Part shown: positions 27,343-35,219 of the stretch, in pieces
How positions within the stretch are numbered: position 1 is the stretch's first letter
Layout: the number at the start of each line of letters is the position of its first letter
NCBI GenBank assembly: GCA_047627915.1
Contig: JBLHTZ010000001.1
Coordinates: forward strand, 62,001 to 126,000
Direction: 5' to 3'
DNA length: 64,000 bases
Origin: NORP294 sp047627915
GTDB lineage: Bacteria > Bacteroidota > Bacteroidia > Flavobacteriales_E > Vicingaceae
Made by a program: the position numbers and the translations under genes
The notes under the pieces: model-generated
Database searches by the model: none
What the model was told of the DNA's origin: nothing
What the model saw: only the letters and a program-made list of their open reading frames with translations

Positions 27343-28026
27343 ATGACAAAAATAGTGGTATTCAGTGGTGCCGGAATGAGCGCAGAAAGTGGTCTAAAAA
27401 CTTTTAGGGATAATGATGGTCTTTGGGAGAATTATAAAGTTGAAGAAGTGGCTACACCACAAGCGTGGAAGGCAAATCCTGGAATGGTCTTACATTTTTA
27501 CAATTTGCGGAGAAGACAATTATTTCAAGCCAAACCAAACGCGGCACATTATTTAATTTCCAAGTTGGAAAGAGAATATGATGTAACGGTAATAACTCAA
27601 AATATTGATAATTTGCATGAACGGGCTGGATCTCGCAAAGTATTACACCTTCATGGCGAACTAAAAAAGGTAAAGAGTGAAAAATTTGAGAATCTTATTT
27701 ACGATTGGCCTAAACTTGATTTAATCTTAGGAGATCTTTGTGAAAGAGGAACGCAATTGCGCCCACATGTAGTTTGGTTTGGAGAAGAAGTTCCAATGAT
27801 GGGGGAAGCTTTAAGACTAGCTCAAGAGGCTGAAATATTAATCGTTATTGGAACATCTCTAAATGTTTACCCTGCAGCTAACATCGCTTTCTCTGTAGGC
27901 GCAAATTGCCTCAAATACTTAATTGACCCAAACCCTCCGGAATTAAACAACACAGCTAATTTCACAATCATAAAAGCGGGAGCAGAGGAAGGGTTAACCA
28001 TTCTACTCAAAAAAATCATGACATAA
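27343..28026 (+). CDS. cobB: NAD-dependent protein deacylase, class III sirtuin
   Basis: This 227-residue sirtuin removes acyl groups from protein lysines, consuming NAD. The NAD-binding loop GAGMSAESG is at 9-17, TQNID at 85-89 and the catalytic His in HLHGEL at 104. The Tyr and Arg of the YxxR motif (Y53, R56 in FYNLRRR) mark it as class III, whose members prefer succinyl and malonyl groups. The four zinc-binding cysteines of CobB are absent: the small domain (about 108-140) has a single Cys. Short zinc-free relatives occur in Bacteroidota, so this is likely a subfamily trait. It ends at a bidirectional terminator. Confidence 0.88.
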   Translation: MTKIVVFSGAGMSAESGLKTFRDNDGLWENYKVEEVATPQAWKANPGMVLHFYNLRRRQLFQAKPNAAHYLISKLEREYDVTVITQNIDNLHERAGSRKVLHLHGELKKVKSEKFENLIYDWPKLDLILGDLCERGTQLRPHVVWFGEEVPMMGEALRLAQEAEILIVIGTSLNVYPAANIAFSVGANCLKYLIDPNPPELNNTANFTIIKAGAEEGLTILLKKIMT

Positions 28027-28028
28027 AA

Positions 28029-28052
28029 AAAAGGGGCTCTTCGGCCCCTTTT
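28029..28052. terminator. Bidirectional terminator between the sirtuin and the T9SS cargo gene
   Basis: AAAAGGGGC and GCCCCTTTT form a 9-bp stem around a TCTTCG loop between two convergent genes. Both strands have a T-run after the stem. Confidence 0.88.
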
Positions 28053-28073
28053 CCCTTGCAAAACAATTAAAAA

Positions 28074-29345
28074 TTATTTTACAATCATTTTTTTCGAACT
28101 TACTCGTGTTCCATTGGAAATAACGTTTACAAAGTAAATACCTTTTGGAAAATCAACTACATTTAGTTCATATTTGGTAGCCCCTTTTTTCAAAGGTGCA
28201 AAAAATACTTGCTCACCAAGAATGTTGAACATTTGAACTTCTTGACGATTAAAATTCATCGGACTTTCAAAATTTACTGTAGCCTTTGCTTCTGCTGGGT
28301 TAGGGTAAATTGAAAAATTATTTCGATCCTCTATTTCTTCCAAAGAGGTGAAATTATCTACTACCCATTTTACAACAAATGAGCCCGTTTTAGATGGATC
28401 ATTTACATCTGTAAAAGAATATCTATAGATGGCTGTTCCGGGAACACTATCTGCTTGCAAATATAATTTTATAGAAAAATCTTTATTAGCAACTGATCTT
28501 GGAGCAACAGATACCGGATTATTAGCAACAGAACTTGTAGAAACTCCAGCCTTTGTCTCAGGAATAGTTGTTCCGTTCCACATAAAGTAGTCACCACTTC
28601 TTGTAATTGTTGTTATTTCTTCGCGAATCATGTCCAATTGCATTGGACTTCCTGTTGCATTGAAAATATTAAAAAACACCTCTTCTTCAAACAATGGATT
28701 TAAAGTTGAACTACTGTTTAACGCGCCTCTAATCAAGAAAGTGTCAGCGTTAAAAGCAGTGTTTCTTGAAATAGAATCACCAAATAAGGAAAACTTCCTA
28801 GGCTTTAAATCAAAAAGCATCACAGGATCTGCATAAACAGTAGTATCTAAGATTACCCATTTTACATAAACAGAAGCTTCATTATTCCCACTAGCATCAT
28901 CTATATCAGTAAAAGTATACTTAAACAAAGATACACCGTCGTTACCCCTTGGAGCCAAATAAATTTGTAATGGAGCATCTCCTCCTGCAGTATCCTGCGG
29001 AAAAGTCTCTACAGGATCAAATGCTTGCCACTCGGTTCTTGTCCCAGCTAATCTTGCTAACAAACATTGTGTTCCCCAACAATAATAATCAGCAGAACTA
29101 CGAATGAAGTCAATCTCACTTCGAATTAAATCAATATTCATTGTATCGGCTGCTGTATTGTTTACAACTGCCACAAATTCATCATGCTTAAAGTCTGCTT
29201 GAGTTAATGCAGTATCCATATAATGAGTAAAAGTGACTGTATCGTCATTTACTACAATCCCAGAACCATTCAATAACTGAATGCTTTGGGCACCTCCCAC
29301 TGAGAATACTAACAAAGAAGCGATAAAAAGTAAATTTTTTCTCAT
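28074..29345 (-). CDS. Secreted protein with two tandem beta domains and a T9SS sorting domain
   Basis: From the ATG at 29345 the protein (423 residues) starts with a signal peptide (MRKNLLFIASLLVFSVGGAQS). Two similar domains of roughly 130-140 residues follow. Each opens with DTVTF- or DTFLI-like strands, continues with a match between IDLIRSEIDFIRSSADYYCW and LDMIREEITTITRSGDYFMW, and ends with YTFTDIDDASGN...VKWVI versus YSFTDVNDPSKT...VKWVV. The last 80 residues are a type A T9SS sorting domain (FSIYPNPAEAKATVNF to SSKKMIVK). Function is unknown. A longer in-frame start at 29372 lies upstream of the -7 box and is unlikely. The gene is monocistronic. Confidence 0.82.
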   Translation of the reverse strand: MRKNLLFIASLLVFSVGGAQSIQLLNGSGIVVNDDTVTFTHYMDTALTQADFKHDEFVAVVNNTAADTMNIDLIRSEIDFIRSSADYYCWGTQCLLARLAGTRTEWQAFDPVETFPQDTAGGDAPLQIYLAPRGNDGVSLFKYTFTDIDDASGNNEASVYVKWVILDTTVYADPVMLFDLKPRKFSLFGDSISRNTAFNADTFLIRGALNSSSTLNPLFEEEVFFNIFNATGSPMQLDMIREEITTITRSGDYFMWNGTTIPETKAGVSTSSVANNPVSVAPRSVANKDFSIKLYLQADSVPGTAIYRYSFTDVNDPSKTGSFVVKWVVDNFTSLEEIEDRNNFSIYPNPAEAKATVNFESPMNFNRQEVQMFNILGEQVFFAPLKKGATKYELNVVDFPKGIYFVNVISNGTRVSSKKMIVK

Positions 29346-29359
29346 AATTTTAATTTTTA

Positions 29360-29367
29360 CAAATATA
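29360..29367 (-). promoter_or_regulatory. -7 promoter element of the T9SS cargo gene
   Basis: On the minus strand TATATTTG, a perfect TAnnTTTG, 14 bases before the ATG at 29345. It lies in a 94-base divergent region shared with the tlpA-like promoter. Confidence 0.55.
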
Positions 29368-29401
29368 ATCAACAGAATCCAAAGTGTATATTGCTTGGCA
29401 C

Positions 29402-29409
29402 TACATTTG
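29402..29409 (+). promoter_or_regulatory. -7 promoter element of the TlpA-like gene
   Basis: TACATTTG is a perfect TAnnTTTG, 30 bases before the ATG at 29440. It faces away from the box at 29360-29367. Confidence 0.5.
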
Positions 29410-29439
29410 ATTCTATTTATAAATTTTTAACTCCTTACC

Positions 29440-29955
29440 ATGAAATTAACTAAGTATCTACTCTTTGCAATAACCTTCGCTTTTTCTTTCTATTCAGTAG
29501 CGCAAAGCAACAACAAAATTCCGTCGGCGGAAGTGAAGAAATTAGACGGAACGACTTTTAACACCGGTAATATTGAGAATAATGGAAAACCTATTATCAT
29601 TAATTTTTGGGCAACTTGGTGCAGTCCATGTAAGAGAGAATTAAATAATATCGCAGAGATGTATGACGATTGGGTAGAAGAAACGGGGGTAAAATTAGTA
29701 GCTATTTCAATAGATGACACAAGAAATACAGCAAAGGTGGCTCCTTATGTAAATGGAAAAGGATGGGAATATGATGTATATCTCGATCCAAATGGAGATT
29801 TTAAAAGAGCTTTAGGTGTAAATAATGTTCCTCACACGTTCTTAGTAGATGGAAATGGAAAAATAGTTTGGCAACACAACTCATATTCAGAAGGCGACGA
29901 ATATGAATTAATTGAACTAGTTAAAAAATTAAATGCAGGGGAAAAAATAGACTAA
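29440..29955 (+). CDS. Periplasmic TlpA-like thioredoxin
   Basis: The 171-residue product has a signal peptide (MKLTKYLLFAITFAFSFYSVAQ) and a TlpA/ResA-type thioredoxin fold. The redox motif is WCSPC with C61 and C64 (INFWATWCSPCKREL), the cis-proline strand is VNNVPHTFLVDGNG, and the central insert typical of TlpA proteins is present (SIDDTRNTAKVAPYVNGKGW). It probably reduces or oxidises thiols of envelope proteins. The next two genes in the same direction encode an outer-membrane protein and an Omp28-type lipoprotein that also has a CxxC motif, so it may act on one of them, although a terminator at 29974 separates the first pair. Confidence 0.88.
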   Translation: MKLTKYLLFAITFAFSFYSVAQSNNKIPSAEVKKLDGTTFNTGNIENNGKPIIINFWATWCSPCKRELNNIAEMYDDWVEETGVKLVAISIDDTRNTAKVAPYVNGKGWEYDVYLDPNGDFKRALGVNNVPHTFLVDGNGKIVWQHNSYSEGDEYELIELVKKLNAGEKID

Positions 29956-29973
29956 TCTTCATCGATAACATTC

Positions 29974-30002
29974 AACCGAGAAGTAACCATCTCGGTTTTT
30001 TT
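29974..30002 (+). terminator. Rho-independent terminator after the TlpA-like gene
   Basis: AACCGAGA and TCTCGGTT form a perfect 8-bp stem around an eight-base loop, followed by seven T. It separates the TlpA-like gene from the DUF6029 gene or attenuates readthrough. Confidence 0.85.
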
Positions 30003-30034
30003 GTTTTAATCAAACAGCAACTAACACCAAACAC

Positions 30035-31696
30035 ATGAAATTATTCAGAGTAATTTTTATATTTTCTATGCTCTCATTGCTTGCTAGTGAAAAACTCAAC
30101 GCTCAATCAGGGTTAGATAAAGTTTTAAATAAGGGAGAGATTCGAGGAAACTTCCAAATTGAAGCTCAATATTATGTTGAAGATTCAATTACCGGTGCTC
30201 AAGAAGTACCTGAGGACTTGAGATCAAATGCATTCTTAAATTTAATCTATACCAATGGTGACTTTTCTGCCGGAATTCGATATGAAAGTTACTTGAATGC
30301 CTTACTTGGTTATCCGGAAGGTTACAACAACAATACCGGTATTGCGTACCGATTTGCTTCTTTTACACAAGACAAGCTTTCTGTTACGATTGGTAATTTC
30401 TACGAGCAGTTTGGCAATGGTCTTGTCCTAAGAACTTATGAAGAAAGAGGCTTAGGTTATGACAATGCGTTGGATGGAATTCGTGTTAAATACAAAGTTA
30501 CAGAGGGACTTACATTTACAGGCCTTATTGGTAAACAAAGAATTTTCTTTGAATTAGGTGAAGGAATTGTAAGAGGGTTTAACGCTGAGCTCGATTTAAA
30601 CGGTGCATTTGAAGCGTTAAGTGAGAGTAAAACTAGAGTTCTACTAGGAGCAAGTGTTGTCAGTAAATATCAACCAGACCAAGACTCTAGATTCAATTTA
30701 CCAGAAAACGTAGCCACAGTGGGTGGTAGAGTCAACATTCATAGAGGTAAGTTTAGTATTGATGCGGAATATGCGTACAAGGCGAATGATCCATCTACAG
30801 ATAACGGTTTTATTTACAAGAATGGAGAAGCTCTGTTTGTGCAGACTGCGTATTCTCAAAAAGGCTTTGGTTTAGTACTTTCCGCCAAAAGAAATGACAA
30901 CATGAGTTTCCGTTCAGACCGTTCAGAGGGACTACAAAATCTATTAATTAACTATTTACCTGCACTTACAAAACAACATACTTACAATTTACTAGCAACG
31001 TTATATCCTTATGCAGTTCAACTAAACGGGGAAGTAGCCTTCCAAGCAGATTTAATTTACAAGTTTAAAAAAGGAACAGTACTTGGTGGAAAGTATGGAA
31101 TGGACATTCAGGTAAACTATGCCACAGCAAACAATATAGATACCACAATTTTAAATGACGAAACCGGAAGTCGGCTTGGTTATGAATCTGACTATTTCAA
31201 AATTGGAGAGGTTTACTTTAAAGACTTCAATGCAACACTGACTAAGAAGTTTAGTAGTAAAACCAAAGGTAGATTTACCTATGCAAACCTAGTATATAAC
31301 AAAGATATTATAGAAGGCAAACCAGGCGCAGCAACTGTGTTTTCTAATGTTGGAATTGCGGATATAACGTATAAATTTAACAGAAAAAGCTCAATAAGAA
31401 CAGAGGCGCAGTTTTTGCTAACTGATCAAGACCAAGGAGATTGGGCTACATTTTTATTGGAATATTCTTATGCTCCGCATTGGTTTATTGCAGTAATTGA
31501 TCAATATAACTTCGGTAATGAAGATAGTGAAAAGCAAATTCATTACCTTAATGGCTCTGTTGGTTATAACGATAAAGGAACTCGAATAGCTCTAAATGTA
31601 GGACGTCAACGTGCAGGGATTTTCTGTGTTGGTGGTGTTTGTAGAGTGGTCCCGGCCTCAACAGGAGCATATTTATCAATTACAAGTAGTTTTTAA
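30035..31696 (+). CDS. DUF6029 family outer-membrane protein
   Basis: The 553-residue protein has a signal peptide (about 1-24, ending LNAQ-SG) and a series of amphipathic beta-strands ending in TGAYLSITSSF, as expected for an outer-membrane barrel. The segments GEIRGNFQIEAQYYVEDS, GNFYEQFGNGLVLRTYEERG and GLGYDNALDGIRVKY match my memory of the DUF6029 family of Bacteroidota, whose function is unknown. It lies 11 bases before the Omp28-like gene and is certainly co-transcribed with it. No -7 box is clear in the 32 bases after the upstream terminator, so expression may depend on readthrough or a weak promoter. Confidence 0.8.
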   Translation: MKLFRVIFIFSMLSLLASEKLNAQSGLDKVLNKGEIRGNFQIEAQYYVEDSITGAQEVPEDLRSNAFLNLIYTNGDFSAGIRYESYLNALLGYPEGYNNNTGIAYRFASFTQDKLSVTIGNFYEQFGNGLVLRTYEERGLGYDNALDGIRVKYKVTEGLTFTGLIGKQRIFFELGEGIVRGFNAELDLNGAFEALSESKTRVLLGASVVSKYQPDQDSRFNLPENVATVGGRVNIHRGKFSIDAEYAYKANDPSTDNGFIYKNGEALFVQTAYSQKGFGLVLSAKRNDNMSFRSDRSEGLQNLLINYLPALTKQHTYNLLATLYPYAVQLNGEVAFQADLIYKFKKGTVLGGKYGMDIQVNYATANNIDTTILNDETGSRLGYESDYFKIGEVYFKDFNATLTKKFSSKTKGRFTYANLVYNKDIIEGKPGAATVFSNVGIADITYKFNRKSSIRTEAQFLLTDQDQGDWATFLLEYSYAPHWFIAVIDQYNFGNEDSEKQIHYLNGSVGYNDKGTRIALNVGRQRAGIFCVGGVCRVVPASTGAYLSITSSF

Positions 31697-31707
31697 AATA
31701 TAACATT

Positions 31708-32640
31708 ATGAAAAAAATAAGTCTAATACTTTTGTTTTTTACAGTCTTGTTTGCATGCGACAAGATAGATGACCCAATTCCCGCAACTGCAGGAGACACG
31801 TTTGAGTTAGATGGAGATACTGAGTTTATAGTTGATCCAACTTTAAATATAGATAACGCAGATGCATTGTTGGATTTTATTTCAAACAGAACTTGGGACA
31901 CAGTTACAAGCCCTGATAACTCATTGCAGCGATTCGCTGTACTTGAAGAATTTACTGGACATACATGCAACAACTGTCCTGATGGCGCCAGACGTATAGA
32001 GCAATTGGTAGGAGTCTATGGAGATCAATTGATTCCTATTGCAATTCATGCATCTAACCAATTTGCAGTTCCATATACAACGGGAGATAAATATCGGAGT
32101 GACCATAGAGTCGAAGGAGGACATGGAGAGATCTACCTTAACGACCTTAATATTGGTGCATTACCTCAAGGAATAGTAAGTAGATCTACACGCAGAGGTA
32201 GCCAGATCAATCAGTGGGAATCAGATTTTTTAGCCATAAAAGACGACCGTCCTATCGCCTCTCTGAAGATTAACAGCTTTTACAGCGGTTCAGATACATT
32301 GGTTCGCGTTCAAATTGAGGTTGAGTGGCTTATCGCCTCCACTGAAACCTATAATCTTCAATTGCATTTATTAGAGAGTAATATAATTGATTGGCAAATG
32401 GACGGAGCACTTGATGTACCGGATTACAACCATAAACATATGTTAAGAAAGGTAGTAAATGGAACATATGGGAAAGAATTGAAACCAGTCGCAGTAGGAG
32501 AAATTGAAAAAATTCAATACATCACCACATTTAAGTCTGCGTTTAAGCCTGATAATATGGAAGTAGTAGCTTTTGTTTTTAATAGCGACCCTAGTTCGTA
32601 TGAAATTATTCAAGGCAATGCGGTTCATTTAAAAAAATAA
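31708..32640 (+). CDS. Omp28-related lipoprotein with thioredoxin-like CxxC motif
   Basis: This 310-residue protein starts with a lipoprotein signal (MKKISLILLFFTVLFACDK, lipidated Cys 17). From about residue 75 comes the Omp28 region: RFAVLEEFTGHTCNNCPDG, with C87 and C90, then ARRIEQLVGVYGDQLIPIAIHAS, which resembles the start of a thioredoxin fold. The C-terminal part (about 165-310) is beta-rich (VRVQIEVEWLI, TYNLQLHLLES). Omp28 was described as an outer-membrane lipoprotein and possible adhesin in Porphyromonas; the redox role is an inference from the CxxC motif and the nearby TlpA-like gene. No terminator is visible after the stop. Confidence 0.83.
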   Translation: MKKISLILLFFTVLFACDKIDDPIPATAGDTFELDGDTEFIVDPTLNIDNADALLDFISNRTWDTVTSPDNSLQRFAVLEEFTGHTCNNCPDGARRIEQLVGVYGDQLIPIAIHASNQFAVPYTTGDKYRSDHRVEGGHGEIYLNDLNIGALPQGIVSRSTRRGSQINQWESDFLAIKDDRPIASLKINSFYSGSDTLVRVQIEVEWLIASTETYNLQLHLLESNIIDWQMDGALDVPDYNHKHMLRKVVNGTYGKELKPVAVGEIEKIQYITTFKSAFKPDNMEVVAFVFNSDPSSYEIIQGNAVHLKK

Positions 32641-32763
32641 CCGCTTGCAGCGTTATAGATGATTAGATCGCTATAAATGGACAGTTTATCAGGAAATATG
32701 CCGGGATAGATAAAAAGAATCCCATAATTAAGAACCCAATTACTATACTACTGTTTTCTAATT

Positions 32764-33384
32764 ATGAAACACTTTAGTTTTCTAGTCTTCTTCTCCATCT
32801 TATCTGGGTTTGCATACTCCCAACAATTTCGAGCAGGAGCTTCTTTCGGTGTTAATGCCTCTCAAATAGGAGGAGATGGTTATGCTGGTTTTAATAAAGC
32901 TGGTATAAATGCAGGTCTATTCTCAAATACGAAGTTCACCAAAGAATTAGACTTTCAATTTGAAATTAATTTTAGCGAAAAAGGAAGCCGTAAAAATGCT
33001 CGACCGGATAAAGGAGATAATGATTTCTTCTTGCTTAGAATGCCCTACATCGAGATCCCTCTTATGCTTCAATACCATAAAAATAAATTTACTTACGAAG
33101 CAGGATTATCTTATAGTCGTTTGCTGTCTTCATATCTTGAAGATGAGAATGGAACATTCGAAATAGAACCACAATTAAATCAATTCCACGATAATGATTA
33201 TGCTTTTCTGCTAGGTGTAAGTTTTAATTTTACGGATAACATTATTATGAATTGGAGGTTTAACACTTCATTTTTACCGTTCCGAAAATATGACAGTGGC
33301 AGTAATGAATTACCTTTTGACAGTGGAATGTATCATCATTACATTGCCTTTACATTACGGTATCAATTTTTAGGAAACCTATGA
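32764..33384 (+). CDS. Small outer-membrane beta-barrel protein (PorT/porin-like)
   Basis: The 206-residue product has a signal peptide (MKHFSFLVFFSILSGFAYS-QQ) and eight or so alternating beta-strands typical of the outer-membrane beta-barrel domain found in PorT-like proteins: FRAGASFGVNASQIGGDGYAGF, NAGLFSNTKFTKELDFQFEI, PYIEIPLMLQYHKNKFTYEAG, HHYIAFTLRYQF. It is not clearly PorT itself. Its stop overlaps the ubiX start by four bases, so both are translated from one mRNA. The 123-base gap upstream (32641-32763) shows no convincing promoter or gene. Confidence 0.8.
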   Translation: MKHFSFLVFFSILSGFAYSQQFRAGASFGVNASQIGGDGYAGFNKAGINAGLFSNTKFTKELDFQFEINFSEKGSRKNARPDKGDNDFFLLRMPYIEIPLMLQYHKNKFTYEAGLSYSRLLSSYLEDENGTFEIEPQLNQFHDNDYAFLLGVSFNFTDNIIMNWRFNTSFLPFRKYDSGSNELPFDSGMYHHYIAFTLRYQFLGNL

Positions 33385-33944
33385 AAAATAAAATAATTGT
33401 AGCCATTTCAGGTGCTTCAGGTTCAATTTACGCGAAGCTGCTTTTAGACAAATTGGCCAAATTGAGTTCACAAATTGATGCTGTTGGAGTTGTTATGTCT
33501 GACAATGCGAAACTAAATTGGGAACTTGAGTTAGGGAATAAAGAATACCAAAACTATCCTTTTACCTTTTATTCTAAAAATAACTTCATGGCTCCGTTCG
33601 CCTCTGGATCAGCTAAATACAATGCTATGGTTGTTGTGCCGTGTTCTATGGGAGCCTTAGCAAGAATTGCCTCGGGCGTATCAAATGACCTTACCACAAG
33701 AGCGGCAGATGTAATTTTAAAAGAACGCAGAAAACTAATATTAGTTGCAAGAGACACTCCTCTTAGCTTAATTCACCTTCAAAATATGACAACCGTCACG
33801 CAAGCAGGAGGTATAATTTGTCCAGCCATTCCTTCATTCTACAGTCAACCAAAATCAATCGAGGAATTATCACAGACTGTGGTAAGTCGAGTAATTGACT
33901 TGTTAGGCTTGGAAGACAGCAGCTACCGTTGGGGAGAAGAGTAA
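33381..33944 (+). CDS. ubiX: UbiX-family flavin prenyltransferase
   Basis: UbiX joins dimethylallyl phosphate to FMN to make the prenylated flavin cofactor used by UbiD-type decarboxylases. The 187-residue length is normal. The N-terminal VAISGASGSIYAKLLL is the flavin-binding loop, and VVVPCSMGALARIASGVSNDL followed by RADVILKERRKLILVARDTPLS is the conserved core, with RDTPLSLIHLQNM near the substrate site. The ATG overlaps the preceding stop (ATGA). No ubiD gene is in the window. Confidence 0.93.
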   Translation: MKNKIIVAISGASGSIYAKLLLDKLAKLSSQIDAVGVVMSDNAKLNWELELGNKEYQNYPFTFYSKNNFMAPFASGSAKYNAMVVVPCSMGALARIASGVSNDLTTRAADVILKERRKLILVARDTPLSLIHLQNMTTVTQAGGIICPAIPSFYSQPKSIEELSQTVVSRVIDLLGLEDSSYRWGEE

Positions 33945-33968
33945 TTAACAGCTTTTCAAATGTTAATT
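33943..33968 (+). terminator. AT-rich hairpin after ubiX, possible terminator
   Basis: AATTAACA and TGTTAATT form a perfect 8-bp stem around a ten-base loop. The stem is AT-rich and the T-run weak, so termination is uncertain. Confidence 0.35.
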
Positions 33969-33989
33969 GTTTAAAAATGTTGGGGGTCA

Positions 33990-34024
33990 TTTGACAATTT
34001 TACACTAATTCGTGCGTAAATTGT
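33990..34024 (+). promoter_or_regulatory. Promoter of the 62-aa gene
   Basis: TTTG at 33990-33993 (reading on as TTGACA) is followed after 23 bases by TAAATTGT at 34017-34024, an imperfect -7 element. The ATG at 34049 is 24 bases further. Confidence 0.4.
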
Positions 34025-34048
34025 ACTCAGAAACAAACCACTACCACA

Positions 34049-34237
34049 ATGTACGAGATGAGCAAAAAGGTGCTTACGAGAGTAAGTTTTGATAGGGTAC
34101 TTTTTAAGAAAGAATTGAGTAAAGCTAGAAAATGGCTAAAACCAAAAGAATCATTGATGTTAAAGGCATGGTGCTTGGCTACATTTGGTCATGTTTACCG
34201 AGATGTAATTTTGGAAGTTTTTGAGACGATTTCTTAA
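34049..34237 (+). CDS. Small conserved basic protein, unknown function
   Basis: The 62-residue product (or 59 from the second ATG at 34058, MSKKVLTRVSFDRVLFKKEL) is basic and helical, with RKWLKPKESLMLKAWCLATFGH as its centre. I recall short proteins of this type as widespread in flavobacteria, but no function is known to me. It stands alone, with a promoter-like sequence and a strong terminator of its own, in a gap between two operons. The single short transcription unit suggests a highly expressed or regulated small gene. It has no signal peptide or membrane helix. Confidence 0.65.
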   Translation: MYEMSKKVLTRVSFDRVLFKKELSKARKWLKPKESLMLKAWCLATFGHVYRDVILEVFETIS

Positions 34238-34268
34238 AGATCTTATTAAAAAAATATAATATTAACAT

Positions 34269-34297
34269 AGCCCCAAATTTTATTCGGGGCTTTTTTT
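34269..34297 (+). terminator. Rho-independent terminator after the 62-aa gene
   Basis: AGCCCC and GGGGCT around an 11-base loop, followed by seven T. The last bases touch the stop codon of the convergent queG gene, and on the minus strand the same stem may weakly terminate queG. Confidence 0.85.
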
Positions 34298-35216
34298 ATT
34301 TTATAAAGTCGATGTTTCGCTTGAGACCAACAAACTTTGTTCGCTTTACTGCAGATTTACTAAAGAGCGCAGAAAAGTCCTCTTGCCCTAATTCCTGCCA
34401 ATGCTCTTTCGTCAAATCCAATAAATTTAATCGAGGCTGAAACCGTTTTTCTGTGTTTTGTTTTCCAAATCTATTCCATGGACATACATCTTGACAGATA
34501 TCACATCCAAACATCCAGTTTTGCATTTTACCTTTAAATTCTTTGGGAAGGTTCTCATCCTTTAGCTCAATCGTAACGTACGAAATGCACTTGTTAGAAT
34601 CTATTTGGCGCTGTGGCAAAATCGCATCGGTAGGACAACTATCTATACACTTGGTGCAGGTTCCACAATAATCTTTTATTGGCCCATCCGGCTCCAACTC
34701 CAAGTCAATAATAAGTTCCGCAATAAAAAAGTCCGAACCTCTATGCTTGTTGATGAGCATGCTATTTTTTCCTATCCAACCCAATCCACTTTTGCGAGCC
34801 CAAGCACGGTCTAAAACTGGAGCTGAATCAACAAATGATCGGCCTTCGACAGCACCAATTTGTTGCTGTAATAAATAGAAAAATTCATTTAACTTATCTC
34901 GTATTACAAAATGATAGTCCTCACCGTATGCATATTTAGCTAATTGGGGTGCTTGGGGATCAGTTTGGCGATGTTCTGTATGGTAATTATACAGTAACGA
35001 TACAACCGACTTTGAACCTTCTACAAGCTTCGTGGGATCCACTCTTTTATCAAAATGGTTTTGCATGTAGGACATTTTTCCGTTTCCTTCAGCATTCAAC
35101 CAATCCTCTAATCGAATAGCATCTTCTGTCAAAAACTCGGCTTTCGAAATTCCTACATAATCAAACCCAAGTTGATGAGCAATATTTTTAACAATTTGGG
35201 TAGTACTTAATGGCAT
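34296..35216 (-). CDS. queG: Epoxyqueuosine reductase QueG
   Basis: QueG reduces epoxyqueuosine to queuosine in tRNA, the last step of the pathway, using cobalamin and two [4Fe-4S] clusters. The 306-residue protein has the N-terminal reductase domain (GFDYVGISKAEFL, SVVSLLYNYHT, KYAYGEDYH, DSAPVLDRAWARKSGLGWIG) and the ferredoxin-like pair CGTCTKCIDSCPTDAI and CDICQDVCPWN. The short C-terminal end (KFVGLKRNIDFIK) is the usual form without HEAT repeats. Its start is 4 bases from the ruvB stop, so the two are in one operon. Confidence 0.94.
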   Translation of the reverse strand: MPLSTTQIVKNIAHQLGFDYVGISKAEFLTEDAIRLEDWLNAEGNGKMSYMQNHFDKRVDPTKLVEGSKSVVSLLYNYHTEHRQTDPQAPQLAKYAYGEDYHFVIRDKLNEFFYLLQQQIGAVEGRSFVDSAPVLDRAWARKSGLGWIGKNSMLINKHRGSDFFIAELIIDLELEPDGPIKDYCGTCTKCIDSCPTDAILPQRQIDSNKCISYVTIELKDENLPKEFKGKMQNWMFGCDICQDVCPWNRFGKQNTEKRFQPRLNLLDLTKEHWQELGQEDFSALFSKSAVKRTKFVGLKRNIDFIK

Positions 35217-35219
35217 TGT

